Positions 7,263-13,615 of a stretch of DNA of 16,908 bases are shown here, in pieces. The position numbers were made by a program, and so were the translations under genes. The DNA comes from an uncultured Odoribacter sp. (lineage in GTDB: Bacteria; Bacteroidota; Bacteroidia; Bacteroidales; Marinifilaceae). The stretch covers positions 1 through 16,908 of the forward strand of contig UQTM01000073.1 of assembly GCA_900544025.1 (NCBI GenBank), read 5' to 3'. Below the pieces are notes generated by a model that saw only the letters and a list, made by a program, of their open reading frames with translations, did not search any database and was not told the DNA's origin. Within the stretch, counting starts at the first letter, position 1, and each line of letters opens with the position of its first letter.

Positions 7263-7700
7263 ATGAAATTCAAGACTTTATTTTTATCTCTATTAGCAAC
7301 GGCTGTCCTTTTTTCGGCCTGCAAAGACGACAACGACGACATTTCGCCCGATGATCTGTCGGCAAACATAAAATCCGCTATACAAACCATGTATCCGAAT
7401 GCCCGGATCACGGAAGCCGACAACGAACACGGTGTTTTAGAAGTGGATATATGGCACGAAAACAAGCAAAAAGAAGTCCGCTTCAATGCTTTGGAAGAAT
7501 GGATAGAAACGGAATACGATGTGCTTCAGCAGGAAGTTCCGGCAACCGTATTGGAAGCACTCGCCACCCAATATCCGAATCCGGTCATCGACGACATCGA
7601 TTGCTACGAAACACCGGAAGGAAAATACTATCGTTTCGAAATCATTGTAAACAACCGGGAGGTGAAAGTGAACATTCAGGAAAACGCAGCCGCAGCTTAA
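7263..7700 (+). CDS. PepSY-like (DUF2874-type) lipoprotein
   Basis: A 145-residue lipoprotein. The signal peptide ends with lipobox LFSAC and lipidated Cys20, followed by KDDNDDISPDD, an acid-rich tract that favours export to the outer surface. The mature part repeats the helix-strand pattern of its neighbour: LSANIKSAIQTMYPNARITEAD...VLEVDIWHENKQKEVRFNALEEWIETEYDV and VPATVLEALATQYPNPVIDDIDCYE...YYRFEIIVNNREVKVNI. The duplicated halves and length match the gene just upstream, so the two probably arose by duplication and then took different locations: one free in the periplasm, one anchored and perhaps surface exposed. It is the last gene before a strong terminator. Role is unknown; a link to the upstream two-component system is inferred from position. 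Confidence 0.8.
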   Translation: MKFKTLFLSLLATAVLFSACKDDNDDISPDDLSANIKSAIQTMYPNARITEADNEHGVLEVDIWHENKQKEVRFNALEEWIETEYDVLQQEVPATVLEALATQYPNPVIDDIDCYETPEGKYYRFEIIVNNREVKVNIQENAAAA

Positions 7701-7736
7701 ACTGCCGGATGTGGAATCTCCCCGCAAAAATCCAGG

Positions 7737-7779
7737 TTTCCCATTCCAGTCCTTTTACGGTCTGAATGGGAAATTTTTT
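7737..7779. terminator. Hairpin terminator between convergent operons
   Basis: TTTCCCATTCCAG (7737-7749) pairs with CTGAATGGGAAA (7762-7773) with one bulged C, and TTTTTT follows at 7774-7779. It ends the PepSY-like operon. In the other direction the stop codon of the convergent gene lies in the T-run, and a shorter run of T follows the stem, so it may serve both strands. Confidence 0.85.
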
Positions 7780-8755
7780 ATCTTATCTTCCGCCTGTTTT
7801 TATAAAGTCCGTGCTTGATCGTCGTACGTCCGGGATTCACCAAATAAGTGAAATCCAGAAAAGGCAGGCAGGCAATTTCGTTCTTTCCGGCCACCTGCAT
7901 ATAAGCTCCTTTGCAGGCAGCAGAAATTCCCACACGGCGGGACACATAATAAGTCAGACGCAAATTGACTTCTACGGCAAATTCCTTTGTGGCATCTACA
8001 TTATAATACAAGCCGTTCACCGAATAGTGGAAACGATTCGAAAAATAAGAATCGAATTGCAGTCCGCCGTAATAAAGCAGTTTCTTGTTCAATAATTGGG
8101 AATGATAGAGCGAATGGGCATAATCGAAAGGCTGCACCTGAGTTTTCCCGAAACCTGCGTAGAACTCAACCCCGGCACGGACGGAAAGGATACGTTCGGG
8201 CGTTAAGGCAGGACAGCCGAAAACCCGGGGATTCATCAGCCACGAAAAAATCAATTCATTCCGCATGGCCAATCCGTGATTCACCCGCACAGAATCGGGG
8301 ACTAAATCCTTAAATCCCGTCGCCTGCAATATTTTCAAAACAGGATAAGTGTAATACAGGGTATGTTCGGAGGATAGAAATAACTTGTGTTTTCCCAGCC
8401 AGCGATGCTTTAAGCCGATATTCGGCAAAAAAGGCTCTTCGGCAAGCCGGAACAGCAATTCCGTCGATTTTGAAAATCCGATCCGGCTCTGATTGAATAA
8501 ACTGATCTCCGCGGCATCGCCGGCAATAATGCCTGCCGTCCCCGTATGCCAGGAAGAAACTTCCGGAACGCCTTTACTCCTGCCCGGTAATGTCCGGGGG
8601 TCCCAGCGTTCCTCTTCCACCGTGACCTGTTCCTTCGCCCGCTTCCCGATCTGCTTCTGCGTTTTTTTCTCTTCCCGGCTTTTAGCCGGAAGCACCCGCT
8701 GGGCCGAAAGCTCCCAGCCCAGAAACAAAAACAAAAACAGTAAACCGATTTTCAT
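7778..8755 (-). CDS. Predicted outer-membrane beta-barrel protein, function unknown
   Basis: I do not recognise this 325-residue protein. A signal peptide (MKIGLLFLFLFLGWELSAQ) is followed by a basic, Lys/Glu-rich linker (about 25-65), then a region with alternating aromatic-polar strands (HKLFLSSEHTLYYTYP, LSVRAGVEFYAGFG, KLLYYGGLQFDSYFSNRFHYSVNGLYYNV, FAVEVNLRLTYYVSRRVGISAACKGAYMQVAG), which looks like an outer-membrane barrel. It begins 22 nt after nadD in the same direction, so it should be the last gene of the yicC-gmk-nadD operon. It does not end in an aromatic residue, as many barrels do, but in a basic tail (KNRRKIR). It could instead be a periplasmic beta-rich protein. Confidence 0.65.
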   Translation of the reverse strand: MKIGLLFLFLFLGWELSAQRVLPAKSREEKKTQKQIGKRAKEQVTVEEERWDPRTLPGRSKGVPEVSSWHTGTAGIIAGDAAEISLFNQSRIGFSKSTELLFRLAEEPFLPNIGLKHRWLGKHKLFLSSEHTLYYTYPVLKILQATGFKDLVPDSVRVNHGLAMRNELIFSWLMNPRVFGCPALTPERILSVRAGVEFYAGFGKTQVQPFDYAHSLYHSQLLNKKLLYYGGLQFDSYFSNRFHYSVNGLYYNVDATKEFAVEVNLRLTYYVSRRVGISAACKGAYMQVAGKNEIACLPFLDFTYLVNPGRTTIKHGLYKNRRKIR

Positions 8756-8777
8756 GTATAAGCGGATTTATTTCATC

Positions 8778-9353
8778 TTACGTCTTTCCGGCGGAAGAAT
8801 AATATTTCATAATCAACGGATATGCCTTAGCGGAAACATTGGCCGAAATATCTTCGCCCGCTCCGATCTTCGCCCGTATCTCCGTCGAAGATACAGCCGC
8901 AAGGGGAGCATCCACCAAAATCACCCCTTCCGGGATCGTTCCGGGCACCTCCACGCCGGGACGGGGATACACGAATATCCGGTAATGGTTAAGAATCTCC
9001 TTGTAATTCCTCCACAAATGAAAATTGCGGAGATTGTCCCCTCCGATCACCAAAGCAAAAGATTTCTCCGGATACTCTTTTTTCAAAACCTGCAAGGTAT
9101 TCCATGTATAAGAAGGACGCGGCAGCCGGAACTCCGCATCGCCTACCTCCATGCCCGGCTCTCCGGCTATCGCCTTGCGGAGAATTTCCAGCCTCTTGTT
9201 TTCATCCAAAAGCTCTGCATTTTGTTTCAACGGATTTTGAGGCGACACCACAAACCACACTTCCCGGCAAAAGCCTTTTTCGAGCAAATAGCGGGCTATT
9301 GCCAGATGTCCGTTGTGTACCGGATTAAAAGAACCGAAAAAAAGCCCCGTCAT
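8778..9353 (-). CDS. nadD: Nicotinate-nucleotide adenylyltransferase (NadD)
   Basis: NadD joins ATP and nicotinate mononucleotide to make NaAD, the shared step of NAD biosynthesis. The ATG at 9353 is chosen over the TTG seven codons upstream because it starts directly with the nucleotidyltransferase motif: MTGLFFGSFNPVHNGHLAIA, with the HxGH-type active site HNGH at about residues 12-15. The second family motif, SSTEIR, is near the C-terminus (about 167-172), and VIGGDNLRNFHLW sits in the middle. The product is 191 residues, normal for NadD. It follows gmk by 27 nt and is followed by the barrel-like gene, all on one transcript. All expected motifs are intact. Confidence 0.95.
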   Translation of the reverse strand: MTGLFFGSFNPVHNGHLAIARYLLEKGFCREVWFVVSPQNPLKQNAELLDENKRLEILRKAIAGEPGMEVGDAEFRLPRPSYTWNTLQVLKKEYPEKSFALVIGGDNLRNFHLWRNYKEILNHYRIFVYPRPGVEVPGTIPEGVILVDAPLAAVSSTEIRAKIGAGEDISANVSAKAYPLIMKYYSSAGKT

Positions 9354-9380
9354 ACTCTTGCCGTAATGAAACAAAATTCT

Positions 9381-9944
9381 TTATTTTTCTAAAAAAGCCC
9401 TGACTTTCCGTTCTGCATCCGCCAAAGCGGCATCCAGGTCGTCGTTCACCACAATGGTATCGAACTGACCGGCAAACCCCATTTCATATTCGGCCTTTGC
9501 CACCCGTTGCTCGATCTTTTCCGGATCGTCGGTCGCCCGGCTTATCAAACGGCAACGCAGCTCGTCGATAGAAGGAGCCTGGATAAACACAGAAAGGGCA
9601 TCTTTCCCAAAAATCTTCTTAATATTCACGCCACCCACCACATCGACATCGAACACCACCGTATGCCCTTTCGCCCAGATTCGATCCAATTCGCTTTTCA
9701 GAGTGCCGTAAAAACAACCGGGATAAACTTCCTCCCATTCCAGAAATTCCCCCGCACCGATCCGCTTTTGAAATTCTTCCTGCGAAAAAAAATAATATTC
9801 TCTGCCGTGTTCCTCTTTACCCCTCGGAGCCCGGCACGTGGCCGAAATGGAAAATTCCAGCCCTAAATCCTTTTTCAATAAATGATCGACGATCGTACTC
9901 TTACCCGCTCCGCTGGGAGCTGAAAAAATAATGACTTTCCCCAT
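9381..9944 (-). CDS. gmk: Guanylate kinase
   Basis: Guanylate kinase phosphorylates GMP to GDP with ATP in the cytosol. The 187-residue protein has the P-loop SAPSGAGKST at residues 8-17, the GMP-site segment SATCRAPRGKEEHGREYYFF (about 33-52), the VDVVGGVNIKK segment near 100 and the lid region CRLISRATDDPEKIEQRV around 131-148. Length is slightly short of E. coli Gmk (about 207) but usual for this phylum. It starts 3 nt after the stop of the yicC-like gene, so the two are coupled; the yicC-gmk order is a very common bacterial arrangement. Nothing is odd. Confidence 0.97.
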   Translation of the reverse strand: MGKVIIFSAPSGAGKSTIVDHLLKKDLGLEFSISATCRAPRGKEEHGREYYFFSQEEFQKRIGAGEFLEWEEVYPGCFYGTLKSELDRIWAKGHTVVFDVDVVGGVNIKKIFGKDALSVFIQAPSIDELRCRLISRATDDPEKIEQRVAKAEYEMGFAGQFDTIVVNDDLDAALADAERKVRAFLEK

Positions 9945-9947
9945 ATT

Positions 9948-10826
9948 TTAAAGGACATTTAAACTCTGTTCTTTGATCTTTTCCAACTCGTCTTTCATAC
10001 GCACCACCAATTTTTGAATATCGTGGTCGTTGGCTTTCGATCCCATGGTATTGATCTCACGCCCGATTTCCTGCGCAATAAAACCGATCTTCCGTCCGGG
10101 TGCATCCTCCTTCTCTACGGTTTCCATGAAATATTTGCAATGATTGGCCAGACGCACTTTTTCCTCGGTAATATCGAGTTTTTCCAGATAATAAATAATC
10201 TCTTGCTCCATCCGGTTTTGGTCGATGCTTTTCACATCCGTCCATTCGGTGATCTTTTCCTGTAATTTTTGCCGGATCACTTCCACCCGTCTCTTTTCGA
10301 ACTGGGGAACCTGTGCCGACAATTCCTGAATCAGCTGAACCCGGTGAATAATATCTTTAATCAATGCCTTACCTTCCTGAATCCGGAAATGATCCATCGC
10401 TTCCAGAGCTTCCCTCACACCCGCTTTCAACTGGCTCCACTCCTCCTCTTTCAGTTCTTCCGATTTGATTTGCAGCGTATCGGGAAAACGCATCACCGTT
10501 TGCAGCAATTCGCCTTTATCGGGCGTCGCCCCCAACGATCCGGCAATTTCCAGCATCTGATTGAAATACTGCGCCACGACCGCCCGGTTGATTTGCACTT
10601 CCTTATCCGTTTCCGAATTATCGAAGTAAATGCACATATCCACTTTTCCCCGGTCGAGCCATTCCTTCACCATACCCCTCACTTCCATCTCCTTTTCCTT
10701 ATATAGGTTGGGCATCCGTAAATTCAGATCGAGTTGCTTTGAATTTAAACTCTTGATCTCGATAATCACTTTCTTATTTCCGACTTCAACGGTTGTTTTC
10801 CCGAAACCGGTCATTGATTTTATCAT
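9948..10826 (-). CDS. yicC: YicC/YloC-family endoribonuclease
   Basis: A 292-residue cytosolic protein of the YicC family, shown in other bacteria to be an endoribonuclease that cuts RNA. The N-terminus MIKSMTGFGK and the C-terminal block GRKIGFIAQEIGREINTMGSKAND...QKLVVRMKDELEKIKEQSLNVL are family signatures. The middle is long helices (QLIQELSAQVPQFEKRRVEVIRQKLQEKITEW). It is the first gene of the operon; gmk begins 3 nt after its stop. A promoter-like box lies 26 nt upstream of its ATG. Targets in this organism cannot be told. Confidence 0.93.
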   Translation of the reverse strand: MIKSMTGFGKTTVEVGNKKVIIEIKSLNSKQLDLNLRMPNLYKEKEMEVRGMVKEWLDRGKVDMCIYFDNSETDKEVQINRAVVAQYFNQMLEIAGSLGATPDKGELLQTVMRFPDTLQIKSEELKEEEWSQLKAGVREALEAMDHFRIQEGKALIKDIIHRVQLIQELSAQVPQFEKRRVEVIRQKLQEKITEWTDVKSIDQNRMEQEIIYYLEKLDITEEKVRLANHCKYFMETVEKEDAPGRKIGFIAQEIGREINTMGSKANDHDIQKLVVRMKDELEKIKEQSLNVL

Positions 10827-10851
10827 AACGCCTTCATTTTAATTTCTTCTG

Positions 10852-10859
10852 CAAAAGTA
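10852..10859 (-). promoter_or_regulatory. Promoter -7 box of the yicC-gmk-nadD operon
   Basis: The minus strand reads TACTTTTG, an exact TAnnTTTG match, giving a leader near 19 nt. A TTTG at the usual -33 distance is not clear. Confidence 0.5.
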
Positions 10860-10961
10860 ACGATTTATTTGCAAATGCTTCATCCTCCACTCATTTTTGG
10901 CAAATTATCCCCTCTGTACGGTCGCACTTGAAAGCCCCTTTCAGATTTTAGTTTTTCTTCC

Positions 10962-10969
10962 TATCTTTA
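10962..10969 (+). promoter_or_regulatory. Possible promoter -7 box for lepA
   Basis: TATCTTTA matches TAnnTTTG except for the last base and lies about 37 nt before the lepA ATG. It is the best candidate in this 179-nt divergent spacer, which otherwise shows nothing else notable. Confidence 0.35.
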
Positions 10970-11005
10970 CACCCGGATAATTATGATTGTGAATTAAACT
11001 GATAT

Positions 11006-12793
11006 ATGGAAAACATCCGTAATTTTTGCATTATAGCTCATATTGACCACGGGAAAAGCACCTTGGCCGACCGTTTATTGGAATATACCGGAACCGTGAC
11101 GGGGAAAGACCTGCAAGCCCAGGTGCTCGACGATATGGATCTGGAAAGGGAAAGGGGCATCACGATCAAGAGCCATGCGATACAGATGGACTACGTATAT
11201 CAAGGAAAAAAATATGTACTGAACCTGATCGACACTCCGGGACACGTGGATTTTTCGTATGAGGTATCGCGTTCTATCGCGGCCTGCGAAGGAGCGTTGC
11301 TGATTGTGGACGCCACCCAGGGCATTCAGGCACAGACCATTTCGAACCTGTATCTGGCGGTGGAGAATAACCTGGAAATCATTCCCGTGCTCAACAAAAT
11401 GGATATGCCCAACGCCATGCCCGAAGAAGTGAAAGACCAGATTGTGGAACTCATCGGCTGCAAGCGCGAGGACATCGTCGAAGCCAGTGGAAAAACAGGT
11501 TTGGGAGTGGAAGAAATTTTGCATGCGATTGTTGAAAGAGTCCCCCATCCGGAAGGATTTCCCAATCAACCCCTGCAAGCCCTGATTTTCGACTCCGAAT
11601 TCAATTCCTTCCGGGGAATCATCACCTATTGCCGCATCGTAAACGGCAGCCTGCGGAAAGGCGACAAAGTGAAATTCGTCAATACCGGAAAAGAATACCT
11701 TGCCGACGAAATCGGTGTGCTGCGCCTGAAACAGGAACCCCGCGAGATACTCGAAACGGGCGATGTGGGCTACATCATCTCCGGCATCAAAACATCGTCG
11801 GAAGTGAAAGTCGGCGACACCATTACGCATGTAGAACGCCCCTGCGACGTGGCGATCGACGGATTCGAAGAGGTGAAACCGATGGTCTTCGCCGGGATAT
11901 ACCCGATCGAATCCGAAGACTACGAAGATTTACGGGCTTCTATCGAGAAATTACAATTGAACGACGCTTCGCTCACCTTCGAGCCGGAATCGTCGGCGGC
12001 TTTAGGCTTCGGTTTCCGTTGCGGTTTCCTGGGAATGCTTCACATGGAAATCATACAGGAACGGCTCGACCGGGAATTCGACATGAACGTGATTACCACC
12101 GTGCCTAACGTTATGTACATCGCACACACCACCAAAGGCGAGGTGTACGAAATGCACAATCCGTCGGATATGCCTTCCGCCAGTGCGCTGGATTTCATCG
12201 AAGAGCCTTTTATCCGGGCACAGATCATCACTCCTGCCGAGTATATCGGTCCGATTATGACGCTTTGCCTCGGTAAGCGGGGCATCCTGATCAACCAGCA
12301 ATACCACACGGGAAACCGGATCGAGATCACTTACGAAATGCCTTTAGGCGAAATCGTATTTGATTTTTACGATAAATTGAAAAGCATCACCAAAGGATAT
12401 GCCTCTTTCGATTATTACCGGATCGGTTACCGCAGGGCAAACCTGGTGAAATTGGATATTCTGCTGAACGGAGAATCGGTAGATGCCCTGTCCGCCCTGA
12501 TTCACTTCGACAATGCGTATAGTTTCGGACGGCGGATTTGTGAAAAGTTAAAAGAACTGATTCCCCGCCAGCAATTCGACATTGCCATACAGGCGGCTAT
12601 CGGAGCGAAAGTCATTGCCAGGGAAACCATCAAAGCCGTGCGGAAAGACGTCACCGCCAAATGTTACGGAGGCGATATTTCGCGGAAAAGAAAGCTGCTT
12701 GAAAAACAGAAAAAAGGGAAAAAACGAATGAAACAGATCGGCAACGTGGAAGTTCCGCAAAAAGCGTTCCTGGCCGTTCTCAAACTGGATTAA
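11006..12793 (+). CDS. lepA: Elongation factor 4 (LepA), ribosome-associated GTPase
   Basis: LepA binds the ribosome and hydrolyses GTP, affecting translocation and initiation under stress. The 595 residues fit the family (about 599 in E. coli). GTPase motifs are intact: G1 AHIDHGKST at 11-19, G2 RGIT, G3 DTPGHVDF and G4 NKMD. The LepA-only C-terminal part with a basic tail is present (FGRRICEKLKELIPRQQFDIAIQAAIGAKVIARETIKAVRKDVTAKCYGGDISRKRKLLEKQKKGKKRMK...). ATG at 11006 gives MENIRNFCIIAHIDHGKST, the usual start. It is divergent from the yicC operon and ends at a strong terminator. GC content is high (60% on one sampled line). This is the last normal gene before the compositional change. 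Confidence 0.98.
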   Translation: MENIRNFCIIAHIDHGKSTLADRLLEYTGTVTGKDLQAQVLDDMDLERERGITIKSHAIQMDYVYQGKKYVLNLIDTPGHVDFSYEVSRSIAACEGALLIVDATQGIQAQTISNLYLAVENNLEIIPVLNKMDMPNAMPEEVKDQIVELIGCKREDIVEASGKTGLGVEEILHAIVERVPHPEGFPNQPLQALIFDSEFNSFRGIITYCRIVNGSLRKGDKVKFVNTGKEYLADEIGVLRLKQEPREILETGDVGYIISGIKTSSEVKVGDTITHVERPCDVAIDGFEEVKPMVFAGIYPIESEDYEDLRASIEKLQLNDASLTFEPESSAALGFGFRCGFLGMLHMEIIQERLDREFDMNVITTVPNVMYIAHTTKGEVYEMHNPSDMPSASALDFIEEPFIRAQIITPAEYIGPIMTLCLGKRGILINQQYHTGNRIEITYEMPLGEIVFDFYDKLKSITKGYASFDYYRIGYRRANLVKLDILLNGESVDALSALIHFDNAYSFGRRICEKLKELIPRQQFDIAIQAAIGAKVIARETIKAVRKDVTAKCYGGDISRKRKLLEKQKKGKKRMKQIGNVEVPQKAFLAVLKLD

Positions 12794-12867
12794 TCCACAA
12801 CGGGAAAAGGAAAGAATCGTTTCTAACTTTCTTCCAAATCCAAAATTCGTTATCTTTTATTATAAAA

Positions 12868-12895
12868 AGGGTGTCCAAAACACACAGGACACCCT
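12868..12895. terminator. Strong hairpin terminator after lepA
   Basis: AGGGTGTCC (12868-12876) pairs perfectly with GGACACCCT (12887-12895) around a 10-nt loop. CTTTTT follows on plus, and on minus the stem is followed by TTTTATAATA, so it can work in both directions. Confidence 0.9.
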
Positions 12896-12921
12896 CTTTT
12901 TATTCTATTCCCGCCAAAATC

Positions 12922-12944
12922 ATAAATCCGGTGACCGGATTTAT
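12922..12944. repeat. Perfect 23-nt palindrome
   Basis: ATAAATCCGGT (12922-12932), a single centre base G, then ACCGGATTTAT (12934-12944). Eleven-base arms match exactly. It may be a hairpin, an operator, or a remnant end of a lost element. No T-run follows either arm, so it is not a standard terminator. Confidence 0.6.
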
Positions 12945-13193
12945 CCCGGCAGATCTCAACGGTGCGGACAACTCCTTCAAAAGCACGATCTACCGACCCT
13001 CTCCCGTTATCCCGGACATCGTCCCGGATGGAATAACGGACGGGATATCCGTTATTCGAATGGTGGACGAACGACTTACGGAAATTATGGTTCTTCAAAT
13101 CGTTATAGTGGAGGAAGAAACACTATAAATACCCGTCCGTCTTCTACGGGGAACAAATACACTCCGGGGTCTTCTTCAAGCAAGCAACCTATA
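12945..13193. other. Compositional junction with inverted-repeat cluster and startless open frame
   Basis: Frame 3 (the frame of the Ser/Gly/Arg-rich gene at 13194) is open through this whole stretch but holds no ATG, GTG or TTG from the end of lepA to 13194. From about 13005 the frame reads as protein of the same kind as the gene that follows (RYPGHRPGWNNGRDIRYSNGGRTTYG...); before that it does not. Within 13004-13055, CCGTTAT, ATAACGGA and TCCGTTAT form overlapping inverted repeats, and TCCCGGA recurs. Base composition changes across the same place. I read it as a junction with a lost N-terminus, near 12,990-13,030. Confidence 0.6.
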
Positions 13194-13499
13194 ATGAGAG
13201 AAACCAACTCGAATCGTGGACGTACTCGTATCGGTACATCAAGTGGTAATTCTACGTATAACCGTCCTTCAGGAACAACCAATCGCCGATCGACTTATAC
13301 TCCGGGATCTTCTTCAGGACGTACTTCCGGCTCTTCATCGCGAGTACGGAACAGTAGCGGAGGACGCAGCACATATACTCCATCAAGCAGTCAGAGGCGG
13401 GAATCGAGGAGTAGCTATAGCCCGTCCACATCTCGCAGTAGCGGATCGAGCGGTAGTGTTGGCCGTAGTAGCGGAGGTTCCCGGGGGCGTACGAGATAA
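13194..13499 (+). CDS. C-terminal part of a Ser/Gly/Arg-rich disordered protein, 5'-truncated
   Basis: The frame from ATG at 13194 gives 101 residues made almost only of Ser, Gly, Arg, Thr and Asn, with repeated YTPGSSS/YTPSSS/YSPSTS units and a basic end (GGSRGRTR). No signal peptide or domain is seen; it should be unfolded and strongly basic. The similar sequence continues in frame upstream to about 13005 (NGGRTTYGNYGSSNRYSGGRN, KYTPGSSSS) without any start codon. I conclude that ATG 13194 is an internal Met and that the true gene has lost its front. From memory, Bacteroidales often carry such low-complexity proteins just before a FadL/OmpP1-like gene, as here. Whether any product is made is doubtful. 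A terminator follows. Confidence 0.5.
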   Translation: MRETNSNRGRTRIGTSSGNSTYNRPSGTTNRRSTYTPGSSSGRTSGSSSRVRNSSGGRSTYTPSSSQRRESRSSYSPSTSRSSGSSGSVGRSSGGSRGRTR

Positions 13500-13540
13500 A
13501 GAGATAAGTTTAAGATAATATTCGATAATGAAATAGTGTA

Positions 13541-13600
13541 ATGAAAGCCCATAATCATTGTGAATGAGAATTCGAGGAGTGATGTGGGCTTCCGTTTTTT
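13541..13600 (+). terminator. Hairpin terminator between the truncated gene and the porin gene
   Basis: AAGCCCA (13545-13551) pairs with TGGGCTT (13585-13591). ATCATT (13553-13558) and AGTGAT (about 13579-13584) can extend the stem with one G-U pair. CCGTTTTTT follows. Confidence 0.6.
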
Positions 13601-13615
13601 ATATCAGAAATATTT

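Noticed and set aside
8493..9392. 299-codon plus-strand open frame
   Set aside because: It is antisense to nadD and the barrel-like gene, whose products have clear motifs or signal peptide; its own translation has low-quality composition.
11075..11830. 251-codon minus-strand open frame
   Set aside because: It is a shadow of lepA; the codon pattern of lepA leaves the opposite frame open.
12850..13098. 82-codon minus-strand frame
   Set aside because: It runs through the bidirectional terminator and across the compositional junction, with no signal or motif.
12871..13128. 85-codon plus-strand frame starting in the lepA terminator
   Set aside because: Its start lies in the terminator hairpin and its end crosses the junction in a different frame from the Ser/Gly/Arg-rich gene. 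No family features were seen, though its middle could be a remnant of a lost gene.
13155..13440. Possible CRISPR-like or DNA tandem repeat
   Set aside because: The repeats are of short amino-acid units (YTPGSSS) with variable DNA and spacing, not direct repeats with unique spacers.
13216..13518. 100-codon alternative frame in the Ser/Gly/Arg-rich gene
   Set aside because: The repeated YTPGSSS units appear in the other frame; this is the shadow frame of a repetitive sequence.
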